From: Bacillota bacterium
Lineage (GTDB): Bacteria > Bacillota > Clostridia > Acetivibrionales > JANLFN01
DNA: 64,000 nucleotides
Assembly: GCA_023421675.1 (NCBI GenBank)
Contig: JAEZTC010000002.1
Span: forward strand, 310,001-374,000
Direction of reading: 5' to 3'
Numbering within the stretch: the stretch's first letter is position 1; each line of letters starts with the position of its first letter. This document shows positions 31,205 to 40,408 of this stretch, piece by piece. A model generated the notes under the pieces. The model was not told where the DNA came from. It saw only the letters and a list, made by a program, of their open reading frames with translations, and ran no database searches. Position numbers and translations under genes: made by a program.

Positions 31205-32632
31205 TTAAACTTTGAGTTCTACTTTAACATCTTCTGTTTCATTTGCATTTAGTACAGGTGAAATGTATTCATTTATAAACTCTTCAACCTGCTGCGGTGC
31301 ACGACCGATGTAATTTTCAGGCTTAAGAACTGCCTTCAGTTCTGCAAGATCAAGTTTAAACGCAGGATCTGCAGCTATTCTTTCAATAAGGTCGTTGCTC
31401 TTTCCTTCAAGCTTAACCATCTTAGCTGCTTCCATTGAGTGAGTCCTGATTCTCTCATGAATTTCCTGCCTGTCACCTCCCCTTTTAACGGCTTCCATCA
31501 TAATGTTTTCCGTAGCCATAAAAGGTAGTTCATCAAGGATATGCTTCATGATAACCTTCGGATAAACAACAAGTCCGTCGCTTATGTTTATAAAAATATT
31601 TAAAATAGCATCCACGGCAAGGAAAGCTTCTGGTACACTGATACGTTTGTTAGCTGAATCGTCAAGAGTTCTTTCAAACCATTGTGTTGATGCTGTAATT
31701 GCAGGGTTAAGTGCATCCACAATAACATAACGTGCAAGAGATGAAATTCTTTCGCTTCTCATTGGGTTTCTTTTGTAGGCCATTGCAGATGAACCTATCT
31801 GGTGCTTCTCGAATGGCTCTTCAATTTCCTTCATACTCTGAAGAAGTCTTATGTCATTACTGAACTTGTAAGCGCTCTGCGCTATTCCGCTCAAAACATT
31901 CAATACACGACTGTCAAGCTTTCTTGTATAGGTTTGTCCTGATACAGGGAAGGTTGATTTAAAGCCCATCTTTTCTGCTATAAGCTTATCGAGCTTCTTT
32001 ATCTTTTCATGATCACCCTCAAAAAGGCTTAAAAAGCTTGCCTGAGTACCTGTTGTACCCTTCTGACCGAGAAGTCTCATGTTTGAAAGTACAAATTCCA
32101 GATCTTCAAAATCAATTAACAGATCCTGAAGCCATAGGCAAGCACGCTTTCCTACAGTTACAAGCTGTGCAGGCTGATAGTGTGTAAAGCCCAAAGTCGG
32201 CTGATCCTTATATTTCATTGCAAATTCCGAAAGCTTTCTTATAACAGAAAGAAGTTTCTTTCTGACAAGTTTGAGAGCTTCCGTCATTACTATAATATCT
32301 GTGTTATCTCCTACATAACAGGAGGTAGCTCCAAGGTGTATTATACCTCTTGCGCTTGGACATTGCTCTCCATATGCATGTATATGAGCCATTACATCAT
32401 GTCTGAACTCTTTTTCCTTGGCTTCTGCAATATCGTAATTTATATCGTCCTGGAATTTCTTAAGCTCTTCAATCTGCTCGTCAGTTATGTTTAGTCCAAG
32501 CTCCTTTTCTGCTTCAGCGAGTGCAATCCAAAGCTTTCTCCAGGTTTTGAACTTCATATCGGGAGAAAACAGCAGCTGCATTTCAGGACTTGCGTATCTT
32601 GCGTTAAATGGACTGTCATATGTATTTTTCAA
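31205..32632 (-). CDS. purB: Adenylosuccinate lyase
   Basis: 475 residues from TTG 32632 with GGAGG upstream. The fumarase/aspartase-superfamily signature SSAMAYKRNPMRSERISSLA (about residue 285) is clear. HLGATSCYVGDNTD and GQKGTTGTQASFL are further active-site loops. Length fits the eukaryote-like/clostridial PurB form. It splits SAICAR and adenylosuccinate in purine synthesis. It stands alone with its own terminator. Confidence 0.95.
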   Translation of the reverse strand: MKNTYDSPFNARYASPEMQLLFSPDMKFKTWRKLWIALAEAEKELGLNITDEQIEELKKFQDDINYDIAEAKEKEFRHDVMAHIHAYGEQCPSARGIIHLGATSCYVGDNTDIIVMTEALKLVRKKLLSVIRKLSEFAMKYKDQPTLGFTHYQPAQLVTVGKRACLWLQDLLIDFEDLEFVLSNMRLLGQKGTTGTQASFLSLFEGDHEKIKKLDKLIAEKMGFKSTFPVSGQTYTRKLDSRVLNVLSGIAQSAYKFSNDIRLLQSMKEIEEPFEKHQIGSSAMAYKRNPMRSERISSLARYVIVDALNPAITASTQWFERTLDDSANKRISVPEAFLAVDAILNIFINISDGLVVYPKVIMKHILDELPFMATENIMMEAVKRGGDRQEIHERIRTHSMEAAKMVKLEGKSNDLIERIAADPAFKLDLAELKAVLKPENYIGRAPQQVEEFINEYISPVLNANETEDVKVELKV

Positions 32633-32731
32633 TTTGTTTTACCTCCGTTACCTTAAATATCCCTTGATATTATACATATATTTTATAAAAAAAACTATTA
32701 ATTTATAAAAAAATATACTCTTTAAATAAAA

Positions 32732-32938
32732 TTGTGCCTGTTTGGTTTCATTTCATGAACAAATGTGCTCCTGCTCTAAATCCTGTAAATTCAGCATGGA
32801 TAAATTCAAACTCGAAAATGATTTGATTATATTTTAGGTATCATTTTCTCAAACAGTTGAATTTGCTAACCGCACTCAGATTAACAGGCTCTACAAGCTT
32901 ATGCACAAAGTTCTTGCTCTAAAACCAAACAGGCACAA
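32732..32938. repeat. 207-bp palindromic element (MITE-like) between purB and aminotransferase
   Basis: Perfect 17-bp terminal inverted repeats, TTGTGCCTGTTTGGTTT at 32732-32748 and its complement at 32922-32938. The interior is also self-complementary over most of its length and ends in the apex stem GAAAATGAT/ATCATTTTC (32814-32822/32840-32848). No ORF. It could be a miniature inverted-repeat element or a long structured RNA. Confidence 0.7.
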
Positions 32939-32962
32939 AATAATTTTAAATAATTTTTACCA

Positions 32963-34243
32963 TTATCCTTCCAGTTTCTCAATACTTGCAAGCTGAACGC
33001 ATATGCAGAATACTTCAATTGCCTTTTTCAACTCTTCCAGTGATGGGAACGTAGGTGCTATCCTTATGTTCCTGTCATTAGGGTCCTTACCATAGGGATA
33101 GGTTGCACCCGCATTAGTCATCACAACACCTGCTTCACGTGCCATTGAAATAACCTTCTTGGCACAGCCGTCAAGCGTATTAAGGCTTATGAAATAACCG
33201 CCGTTGGGCTTGTTCCACCATGCAATATTCTTGCCGCCAAGCTCCTTGTCAAGTATGTCAAGCACAGCATCAAACTTTGGCTTGATAATCGCAGCATGTT
33301 TTTTCATATGCTGCTTCATGTTGTCATGTGTTTTAAAATACTTTACATGACGAAGCTGATTTATTTTATCTGGACCTATTGTCTGGAAGAACATCTGCTT
33401 TTTAATGAAATTTATATTTTCCTCTGAAGCTGCCATAACAGCTACACCTGAACCTGGGAAGCTTATTTTTGAAGTAGATGCAAACATGTAAACCATATTG
33501 GCATTGCCCTGCTTTTTGCATTCCTCAAAAAGGTTTTTAAGGTTATCTGATTTTTCAGTCAAATCATGAATGATGTATGCGTTATCCCAGAATATTCTGA
33601 AATCCTTGGCCTTTGGCTTAAGCCTTGCAAAACGGTCAACAACCTCATCAGAATAAGTGATTCCATCAGGATTGCTGTATTTAGGAACACACCATATACC
33701 CTTTATGCTTTCATCGCTTGAAACAAGTTCCTCTACCCTATCCATATCAGGACCGTCATTTTTCATGTCTACAACTATAAGCTCAAAACCGAAAAATTCA
33801 GTTATGGCAAAATGTCTGTCATACCCAGGGCTTGGGCAAAGGAATTTAACCTTTGGAAGTTGACCCCATGGCTTTTCACTGCCAACAACACCATGTGTAA
33901 CGGCACGTGAAACTGTATTATACATTAAGTCGAGGCTGGAATTACCGCCTACGATTATTTCCTTTGTATTAACTTCAAGTAGGTCAGCAAACAACTGCTT
34001 CGCTTCAGGAATACCGTCAAGCAGTCCATAGTTTCGACAGTCAGTACCATCAGCAGCCTTCAGACTGTCTTTTGCAGTAAGTACATCCATCATTTCAAGA
34101 GAAACATCAAGCTGTTCTTTACATGGCTTACCGCGTGACATATCATATTTAAGATTTAAGGCTTTAAAATCATTATATCTTTTTAATAGATTTTCTTTAT
34201 TATTTAAAAGCTCTTTTGCGTTAATGGAATTAATATCATTCAT
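32963..34243 (-). CDS. Class I aminotransferase, aspartate aminotransferase type Ic-like
   Basis: 426 residues. The fold-type I PLP enzyme has the Schiff-base Lys in FASTSKISFPGSGVAV, with IFWDNAYIIHDLT before it and NIRIAPTFPSLEELKKA near the end. MSRGKPCKEQLDVSLEM and YGLLDGIPEAKQLFADLL match the Asp_aminotransf (PF12897) group, which includes actinobacterial and clostridial aspartate aminotransferases. Probably makes oxaloacetate/aspartate. GGGGG lies upstream. A 207-bp repeat separates it from purB. Confidence 0.88.
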   Translation of the reverse strand: MNDINSINAKELLNNKENLLKRYNDFKALNLKYDMSRGKPCKEQLDVSLEMMDVLTAKDSLKAADGTDCRNYGLLDGIPEAKQLFADLLEVNTKEIIVGGNSSLDLMYNTVSRAVTHGVVGSEKPWGQLPKVKFLCPSPGYDRHFAITEFFGFELIVVDMKNDGPDMDRVEELVSSDESIKGIWCVPKYSNPDGITYSDEVVDRFARLKPKAKDFRIFWDNAYIIHDLTEKSDNLKNLFEECKKQGNANMVYMFASTSKISFPGSGVAVMAASEENINFIKKQMFFQTIGPDKINQLRHVKYFKTHDNMKQHMKKHAAIIKPKFDAVLDILDKELGGKNIAWWNKPNGGYFISLNTLDGCAKKVISMAREAGVVMTNAGATYPYGKDPNDRNIRIAPTFPSLEELKKAIEVFCICVQLASIEKLEG

Positions 34244-34470
34244 TTTTTATATACCCCCGGTTCAGCAAATAATCTGTAAAATGCCCAAAATTAAAGGATT
34301 CATTCTATAATATAATAATATTATTGTATTATAGATGAACCCATAATGCAAGTTGAATATATATAATAATTCAAATCCGAGCGAAAGTATAGATTTTTCT
34401 TATGCTTTTAAAATGAATTAGGACAGTGGAGCTAGATGCAAAAAACTCTTCTTCTGCTTATAAAAATATA

Positions 34471-34525
34471 ATAGTCCCTGTAAGGGAATTGGTTCTAATA
34501 GCCGTGGGTTTCAACCCACGGCGCT
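34471..34525. repeat. Hairpin element resembling an IS200/IS605 right end
   Basis: AATAGTCCCTG, TTGGTTCTAATAGC and the hairpin GCCGTGGGTT/AACCCACGGC match the element at 56428-56480 over about 50 columns. Subterminal hairpins of this type close IS200/IS605 elements. No tnpA or tnpB is present. Confidence 0.5.
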
Positions 34526-34596
34526 AATTAGTTAAATATAACTCTGGGGCAAAACCTGTTCGCCGCCACGGTTTCCCCCAGACCCCATCTTCCATG

Positions 34597-34638
34597 GCTC
34601 GCCCTTGTGAAAGCTGGGCAGGGATGCGGGTAGTTCTA
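34597..34638. repeat. Deleted copy of the 238-bp GC-richer repeat
   Basis: GCTCGCCCTTGTGAAAGC joins directly to TGGGCAGGGATGCGGGTAG. In the full copies (56156-56392 and 58021-58258) these blocks are about 170 bases apart, so this copy has an internal deletion. Confidence 0.6.
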
Positions 34639-34681
34639 TGACAGGGCTTTGCTCTTTCAAAAGCGGAATTAAATTAAAAAA

Positions 34682-34711
34682 GCACGATCAGGCAATAGCC
34701 CCATTTCGTGC
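34682..34711 (-). terminator. Terminator of the coiled-coil gene
   Basis: GCACGA/TCGTGC hairpin followed on the minus strand by TTTTTTAATTT. Confidence 0.75.
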
Positions 34712-34766
34712 GTTTTAATGCATCTTAATATTATATTTTTGCCTTGAATTTAATCTGTAGTTAACG

Positions 34767-35234
34767 TCAAAGGTTGGAAACTTCGGCATCTTCCTGCCAG
34801 GCCTTTGAAACCTTTTTCAGTTTACCTTCTATTTTTGAAACTCTAAGGTTCTGACTGTCAAGCTCAGCCTTGCCGGCATTATTGGAATGCTCTATGGACC
34901 TTAACACCTGATACATTTCATCTTGTCTTGTACTAAGTGCTTTATACATTGTATCATGCTTAGTGCTAAGCTCCTGATGTCTAGTGCTAAGATCATGATA
35001 CATTTTATCTTGTTTAGCGCTAAGTTCTTGATACATTCTATCTTGTTTTGTGCTAAGTTCCTGATGTTTAGTGCTAAGTACCTGATACATCTCATCCTGT
35101 CGCATACTAAACTGTTTTTGAGAAACTTTCAGTTCACTTATCTGTTGAATCATATCTTTTTTAAAATCCTGCATGTTTGTTTGAAAATCTTTTAACTCAT
35201 GAAGAATTGTTTTTTGAAAGTCTTCGTTTTTCAT
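34767..35234 (-). CDS. Coiled-coil protein with internal heptad-like repeats
   Basis: 155 residues, Gln/Lys/Met-rich and almost wholly helical. The middle (about 45-115) repeats variants of LSTKHQELSTKQDRMYQ about five times, alternating 7- and 14-residue spacing. The underlying DNA is correspondingly repetitive. The C-terminal 30 residues (SQNLRVSKIEGKLKKVSKAW) are non-repetitive coiled coil. ATG is preceded by AAAGGAG. No enzyme domain. The copy number of the repeat may vary between strains. Confidence 0.7.
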   Translation of the reverse strand: MKNEDFQKTILHELKDFQTNMQDFKKDMIQQISELKVSQKQFSMRQDEMYQVLSTKHQELSTKQDRMYQELSAKQDKMYHDLSTRHQELSTKHDTMYKALSTRQDEMYQVLRSIEHSNNAGKAELDSQNLRVSKIEGKLKKVSKAWQEDAEVSNL

Positions 35235-35437
35235 TTATATTTCTCCTTTAATATAAGAACTTATTAAAGTAATCTAATTTTATAGCTATATTATTAAAAA
35301 TGCAACAAATTATATAAATGCACTAATGACATTATTATACATTTTCAATAGCATTATGTCAAATTTTTACAACAGATTATTCTTTAATAACTTCGTATAC
35401 CAAGATAACTTCTAAAACAGGAATGCTCCCCATGCTT

Positions 35438-36382
35438 CTATTTTATAACCTGTTTTATAACCCTCATGAAATTTACTCCTGCAAAACACTTTACAAAATC
35501 CTCCGAATAATTCAGCTTAAGTAATTCATTTATAAGTACATTTATATCCTGTACGCCCTGTATATCAACCGGTGTAACCTCTATTCCATCGAAATCGGCT
35601 CCCATACCCAGTATTCCGTCTCCACCTATAGAAGAAATATGTTCTATATGCTTTATGACATCCTTGATTGAAGCATTATCCGAATTATTGATGAAATCCG
35701 GATAAAGATTAATCCCTATGACGCCCCCATTGCCCTTTATTGCAGAAATCTGTTCATCTGTGAGATTGCGTCTATGATTGCAGACGGCTTTTGAATTGGA
35801 GTGAGAAGCAATTATAGGCTGCTTTGATGCTTCGATTACATCCCAAAAGCCTTTTTCGGACAAGTGTGAAACATCAACCAGCATTCCAAGCCTATTCATT
35901 TCTTCAATTACTTGTTTGCCAAAAGGAGTTAGTCCTCCGCCCGAAGATGCATCAGCCACACCATCAGCTATTTCGTTCCTGTAATTCCAGGTAAGGCAAA
36001 TACTTCTGACACCCAGCCTATAAAATGCTCTTAAAACCCCAATGTCACCCTGAAGTGCCTCGCCGCCCTCTATACTCTTTATTCCTGCTACCTTGCCCTG
36101 GCTAAAAGCTTTCTCTATATCTTCATAGCTGTTGCATAGCATAAGGCTATCACAGTATTCTTGTGCTTCACGCTCAAGCTTATCAATTATCTGAATGGCT
36201 CTGCGTAAGGCATAAGCCTGTGAATATATCGGATCAATAAAAGCTGCAAAAAATTGTACAAAGCTGCCCTGAGCCTTTGCTCTTGCAAGATCGAAATGAC
36301 ATGTATTTTTAAAAAGATTTTCACCTTTCCTTTCTTCCATTATCTTTGTGACTGTATCGCAATGAGCATCTACAATTATCAT
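35438..36382 (-). CDS. Peptidase M19 (membrane dipeptidase family)
   Basis: 314 residues with AAGGAGG five bases before the ATG. VDAHCDTVTKI holds the first metal ligands (H7, D9). Glu lies in KSIEGGEALQGD, His in VDVSHLSEKGFWDVIE and PIIASHSNSKAVCNHRRNL, and the late Asp in GMGADFDGIEV. M19 enzymes cleave dipeptides, including D-amino-acid ones. There is no signal peptide, so it is cytoplasmic here, as in other clostridia. It starts nine bases after yraN. Confidence 0.93.
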   Translation of the reverse strand: MIIVDAHCDTVTKIMEERKGENLFKNTCHFDLARAKAQGSFVQFFAAFIDPIYSQAYALRRAIQIIDKLEREAQEYCDSLMLCNSYEDIEKAFSQGKVAGIKSIEGGEALQGDIGVLRAFYRLGVRSICLTWNYRNEIADGVADASSGGGLTPFGKQVIEEMNRLGMLVDVSHLSEKGFWDVIEASKQPIIASHSNSKAVCNHRRNLTDEQISAIKGNGGVIGINLYPDFINNSDNASIKDVIKHIEHISSIGGDGILGMGADFDGIEVTPVDIQGVQDINVLINELLKLNYSEDFVKCFAGVNFMRVIKQVIK

Positions 36383-36391
36383 AAAGCCTCC

Positions 36392-36790
36392 TTAATAAAA
36401 TGCGTTCTTTATAATATTTGAATCCAAAACTATAAAATTGTCATGTGATTTTTTATAAATTATTTCAATTATATCAAAACGTACATTGGCATTTTCAAGA
36501 TGATGCTTCTTTAGATAAATCTGAGAAAGCCGGATAATATTATCCATCTTTTTTCTGGTAACTGCTTCGGAGGGCTGGCCAAAAGCAAGACTGCTGCGTG
36601 ATTTTACCTCTATAAAACAAATATATTCACCATCTTGTGCAATTATATCAATTTCTCCAAGCCTGCTGAACCTGAAGTTCTTTTCAATTATAATAAAGCT
36701 GTTCCGTTGCAGAATATCAATTGCAGCCTTTTCGCCTTCACTGCCTGTAATACGTTTGTTTTGAGGCTTATTGTCCATATCAGCCACCAT
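36392..36790 (-). CDS. yraN: YraN family (UPF0102) nuclease-like protein
   Basis: 132 residues. GSEGEKAAIDILQRNSFIII then NFRFSRLGEIDIIAQDGEYI and CFIEVKSRSS give the PD-(D/E)XK-like core (GEIDII...FIEVKSR). Overlaps the end of ylqH by 11 bases. It normally sits next to rnhB in bacteria, as here. Biological role not established. Confidence 0.93.
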   Translation of the reverse strand: MVADMDNKPQNKRITGSEGEKAAIDILQRNSFIIIEKNFRFSRLGEIDIIAQDGEYICFIEVKSRSSLAFGQPSEAVTRKKMDNIIRLSQIYLKKHHLENANVRFDIIEIIYKKSHDNFIVLDSNIIKNAFY

Positions 36791-37061
36791 AAAGATTATC
36801 TACATTGCCTATAAATATAAGTATTTTGGCTACTATATCATAAAGCTCATCAGGAATTTCATCCCCAATCTTGAAGCTGTTCAAAGTATGTGCAAGGTTT
36901 GCATCTTCATATACAGGTACATCGTTTTCCTTTGCCTTTTCAATAATTTTTTCAGCTATTTCACCTTTGCCTACGGCAACTATTTTTGGAGCCCCATCAG
37001 TATCAGGCGAATATTTAAGTGCTGCAACCTCTTTGATTTTTTTTTCTGGCTTTTTGTCCAT
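36780..37061 (-). CDS. ylqH: FlhB C-terminal-domain-like protein YlqH
   Basis: 93 residues, matching only the cytoplasmic C-domain of FlhB/EscU: VAALKYSPDTDGAPKIVAVG, EKIIEKAKENDVPVYEDANL and GDEIPDELYDIVAKIL. It lacks the membrane part and the NPTH autocleavage motif. In B. subtilis the homologue ylqH follows ylqG, the same order as here. Function unknown. Confidence 0.93.
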   Translation of the reverse strand: MDKKPEKKIKEVAALKYSPDTDGAPKIVAVGKGEIAEKIIEKAKENDVPVYEDANLAHTLNSFKIGDEIPDELYDIVAKILIFIGNVDNLYGG

Positions 37062-37084
37062 TAAAATACACTCCGCTGTTAGTA

Positions 37085-38728
37085 CTAGATTTTATAGTCA
37101 ATTGAAATCCTGTTTGAACCTATTTCTCTCTTAATAACCTTCTGTGCATTTACCAGATTGATTTTATCCTTTATAAGACCAAAATTCATACCTACCAGCT
37201 TAAAACCGATTTCTTCCAAAGAGTTAAACAGCTCATTATAATTGGATGAAAAGGCTTCTGAAAGCTTTTTATCTTCTAGTTTGAAGTTTATCATAACACT
37301 TTTACGGCTTACGGATATAAGTGAATCAACCCGCCCAAGATTTTGCGTATCTAAAGACACAAAAACGGTCATGTTTTCAGGATCAAGCTTCTTTTTTGAG
37401 CCTTCCCTTTTAAGAATATATAATTCCGCTGTTTTATCACTGCCTTTAAGGCTTACAGGTATCTGAAGATATGCCGCATAATTGCTTGCCTCGTTCATGA
37501 ACCTTAAATTGTTCTGTATATTATCAAGCTTGTCTGTGAACTGTTCCTTTAAAGGATATGCAGAAGCTGCGATTTCCTGTTTTATAACATCAAGCTTTTC
37601 ATAAAGCTCCTTATATGAATTTTTCACTGCTCCCTGGGTTAGATCTCCGGCCTCAACATCCAGTAAAGCTTTAGAGAATAGCTTGTTAATATGCTTTTTA
37701 GTATCCTCGATTGAATTATTATTTGCATTTAACAGTTCATTCTTATTAAGCTTATCAAGCTCTTTGAATATTGATTGCATAAATTGTTTCTTTTCAGGTT
37801 GTTCAGGAATGTCTTTTAATTGTGTTTTAATAAAATCGATTATCTTTTCAGCATCCATTTTGTTGGCAGGCTGTGATGCAATAAAGTTCTGAAGCTTTTG
37901 AGCAAAGCTACTGTTGTTTAGAAATTGCCTTAATGCTTCAGTATTATTTGATGTAATTTTATCTGAAAGCTGTGTAATAATGTTCTGAAGCAATTCTTTG
38001 GCAGTTATTTTTACAGATGTATCTAAAGGATTTGCATTTTGCTGTACCGAAGTCAATTCATCAGCAATGGGAGACGCTGCAGGATTATATTTGGCATCAG
38101 CTCGTTCAAGACCTTTTGTAATAGCTTGCAGAAGCCTTTGGTCCTTAATTTCTGGCACATTATCAATGATATCTCTGATGGATGAAGTGATTTTATAATT
38201 TTCGTCAGTGAGCTGCTGAAGCGAGCTTAAATTGTTTTCTACAGGCGGTATGTTATTTTTTAGTATATATACTGCCTTTTCAGGCGTTATTCCTGATGCC
38301 TTGAAATTAGATAAAAGCTGCGAAGCCTTATCCATGTTTTCTTTTGTTAATGGTAAACCTGCAGCATTAAGTTCTTTTGCAATATTAATGGAATCATTAT
38401 CAGGTGATATGCCTAAAGACAGAATTGTATTAGCAATTGCCTCATTTTCATTAAAAACAGGCATTGGCTGCTTCAGGGTTTGAAGAAGTAGCTTGCCATC
38501 CGGAAAGCCTTTTACGCTGAAATCAACAAAATCTCCCTGCTTTGCATCAACTGAACCCAGCGTTGCAGCAGCTACAGTGGTGCCGTCGAAAAGCTTCAAA
38601 ATGGCTTCATCAGCCGCAATATCCAATACTTGCGCTCTTAATATATCTCCTACTTTAAGCTTGCTTAAGATATCAGGAATGCTTGTTGCTGTACCTGCCT
38701 GCACCAAATTAAACCCGTCAATTCGCAT
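37085..38728 (-). CDS. ylqG: YlqG-like protein with FliK-like C-terminal domain
   Basis: 547 residues, without signal peptide or TM. A beta-rich N-terminal part (residues 1-100, with LRAQVLDIAADEAILKLFDG) leads to a long Asn/Lys/Gln-rich helical middle. The C-terminal domain (about 420-540; LQIPVSLKGSDKTAELYILK, FVSLDTQNLGRVDSLISVSR) resembles the hook-length-control FliK/YlqG C-domain. Position between rnhB and ylqH matches B. subtilis ylqG. No flagellar genes are nearby. Confidence 0.8.
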   Translation of the reverse strand: MRIDGFNLVQAGTATSIPDILSKLKVGDILRAQVLDIAADEAILKLFDGTTVAAATLGSVDAKQGDFVDFSVKGFPDGKLLLQTLKQPMPVFNENEAIANTILSLGISPDNDSINIAKELNAAGLPLTKENMDKASQLLSNFKASGITPEKAVYILKNNIPPVENNLSSLQQLTDENYKITSSIRDIIDNVPEIKDQRLLQAITKGLERADAKYNPAASPIADELTSVQQNANPLDTSVKITAKELLQNIITQLSDKITSNNTEALRQFLNNSSFAQKLQNFIASQPANKMDAEKIIDFIKTQLKDIPEQPEKKQFMQSIFKELDKLNKNELLNANNNSIEDTKKHINKLFSKALLDVEAGDLTQGAVKNSYKELYEKLDVIKQEIAASAYPLKEQFTDKLDNIQNNLRFMNEASNYAAYLQIPVSLKGSDKTAELYILKREGSKKKLDPENMTVFVSLDTQNLGRVDSLISVSRKSVMINFKLEDKKLSEAFSSNYNELFNSLEEIGFKLVGMNFGLIKDKINLVNAQKVIKREIGSNRISIDYKI

Positions 38729-38744
38729 AATTCAAAACCTCACA

Positions 38745-39413
38745 TTATACTATGGAGATTTGCTCAAAATCAGCTTCTTCGGTAATTTTTCTTGTAAAAC
38801 TGAGTCTGTGTATCGGGCAAAGTCCATGTCTTTTAATCGCTTCAATATGTTCCTTTGTGGCATAACCCTTATGTTTGGCAAAGCCATACTGCGGATATAC
38901 ACTGTCCAGTTCCTCAATAAGCCTGTCTCGAGTCACCTTTGCAATTACTGAGGCAGCCGCTATGGAAATACTAAGAGCATCCCCTTTTATAATAGGAATC
39001 TGTTCTATATTTATATCGGTAAGTTTTACAGCATCAATCAGAAGAATTTCAGGAGTTTGTGCAAGACCTTCTACTGCTGTAATCATTGCCTTTTTCGTTG
39101 CGTTAAGAATATTAATCTCGTCAATGCACTTTTCATCAATAATTCCAACACCATATGTAACCGCTTTTTCAATAATCTGATCGTATATTATGTCTCTCTG
39201 TTTTGCGGTAAGCTTTTTTGAGTCGTTCAGATTAGGTATGAACACATCCTTGGGAAGAATGACTGCAGCAGCAACAACAGGCCCGGCAAGAGGTCCCCTT
39301 CCTGCTTCGTCTATCCCTGCTATTTTAATTAAGCCACGTTCAAAGCACTGCTGTTCATATTTGCACATTTCATTAAACCGTCTGACCTCATCTTCATATG
39401 AAAGTTCCTTCAT
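38745..39413 (-). CDS. rnhB: Ribonuclease HII
   Basis: About 222 residues from the second in-frame ATG; a few residues upstream (from 39425) are also possible. IAGIDEAGRGPLAGPVVAAA carries the DEDD catalytic Asp/Glu of RNase HII. LLIDAVKLTDINIEQIPIIK and SIAAASVIAKVTRDRLIEEL complete the site. It removes ribonucleotides from DNA. It lies between rbgA and ylqG as in B. subtilis. Confidence 0.96.
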   Translation of the reverse strand: MKELSYEDEVRRFNEMCKYEQQCFERGLIKIAGIDEAGRGPLAGPVVAAAVILPKDVFIPNLNDSKKLTAKQRDIIYDQIIEKAVTYGVGIIDEKCIDEINILNATKKAMITAVEGLAQTPEILLIDAVKLTDINIEQIPIIKGDALSISIAAASVIAKVTRDRLIEELDSVYPQYGFAKHKGYATKEHIEAIKRHGLCPIHRLSFTRKITEEADFEQISIV

Positions 39414-39433
39414 TTTGACCTCCAAATGTATTA

Positions 39434-40288
39434 CTATTCTTCTACAGGCCTTTCAAGTGTTATCCTGCCGATTTTACCACCTCTGAATTCATCCAGGACA
39501 ATAGCAGATATTCTATAATAATCTACTTCTCCGCCTGAAATAATACAACCTCTTTTTTTACCCGCAGCTTCAAGCAGCTCCAGTCCTGTCATATCTTCAA
39601 TCTTATCAAGCTTGTACCTTTGTGACAACTGTTCAGGATACATTTGCGAGAGGCTTTTCATTAGATTCATAGCTATTTCCGCTATATCAAGGATATCATC
39701 TTTGATTGCTCCTGTAAAAGCCAGATTAAGGCCTACCTTTTCATCCTCAAACTTTGGCCAAAGTATACCAGGTGTATCAAGCAATTCAATTTCCTCATTA
39801 ATTCTTATCCACTGCTTATTTCTGGTTACACCGGGCTTGTCCCCTGTAATTGCGGTTGCTTTTCCTGCAATTTTATTTATTAAAGAAGATTTACCTACAT
39901 TAGGTATTCCTACAACCATTGTCTTTATTGGTCTTAAGAGTCTTCCCTTTTGCTTTTCTCGTTCTATTTTGTCGGCCATTATTTCTCTAAGCCTGGCTTT
40001 GACGTTATTAAGACCTTCACCTTTTTTGGATTCGGCTGTTAAACAGCTGATTCCTTTGTTACGGTAATATTTTATCCACTCATTAGTAGCAATGGGGTCT
40101 GCAAGATCAGCTTTGTTTAAAAGGACAACCCTCGGCTTGGTTCCAAGAAGAGTATCAATCTCAGGATTTCTGCTGCTCAAAGGTACTCTGGCATCTAGTA
40201 GTTCTATTACAACATCAATCATTTTAATATTTTCCGAAAGCATTCTCCGGGTTTTGGCCATATGCCCCGGAAACCATTGTATATTCAT
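39434..40288 (-). CDS. rbgA: Ribosome biogenesis GTPase RbgA (YlqF)
   Basis: 284 residues from ATG 40288, selected for GGAGG just upstream; the frame extends eight codons further. NIQWFPGHMAKTRRML is the RbgA opening. This is a circularly permuted GTPase: G4 LLNKADLAD comes first, then G1 MVVGIPNVGKSSLINK and G3 LLDTPGILWP. RbgA completes 50S subunit assembly. The terminator of rplS lies between the two genes. Confidence 0.96.
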   Translation of the reverse strand: MNIQWFPGHMAKTRRMLSENIKMIDVVIELLDARVPLSSRNPEIDTLLGTKPRVVLLNKADLADPIATNEWIKYYRNKGISCLTAESKKGEGLNNVKARLREIMADKIEREKQKGRLLRPIKTMVVGIPNVGKSSLINKIAGKATAITGDKPGVTRNKQWIRINEEIELLDTPGILWPKFEDEKVGLNLAFTGAIKDDILDIAEIAMNLMKSLSQMYPEQLSQRYKLDKIEDMTGLELLEAAGKKRGCIISGGEVDYYRISAIVLDEFRGGKIGRITLERPVEE

Positions 40289-40372
40289 ATTTTTCCTCCA
40301 TCGTTCCAGCAAAAAGAATGTTTATAAATCTCTTTAATATAGTATACCATTTTATTATGTTATTTAATGAAA

Positions 40373-40395
40373 AAAGGGACCACTAAGGTCCCTTT
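40373..40395 (-). terminator. Terminator after rplS
   Basis: AAAGGGACC/GGTCCCTTT, a perfect 9-bp stem followed on the minus strand by TTTTTCATT. Confidence 0.85.
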
Positions 40396-40408
40396 GGTTT
40401 CATAAGTA

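Larger units (their letters stand above)
34244..34766. other. 523-bp spacer with IS200/IS605-like end and repeat remnants
   Basis: No credible gene. From left to right it holds the aminotransferase promoter region and about 100 AT-rich bases. Next is TAGTCCCTG...TTGGTTCT plus a perfect hairpin, GCCGTGGGTT-tc-AACCCACGGC (34501-34522). A GC-richer patch with a deleted copy of the 238-bp repeat (34597-34638) and a terminator for the gene on its right complete it. Confidence 0.6.

Noticed and set aside
34900..35120. CRISPR-like repetition
   Set aside because: The repeats are in frame, encode a coiled coil, and lack unique spacers and conserved repeat ends. No cas genes occur in the window.
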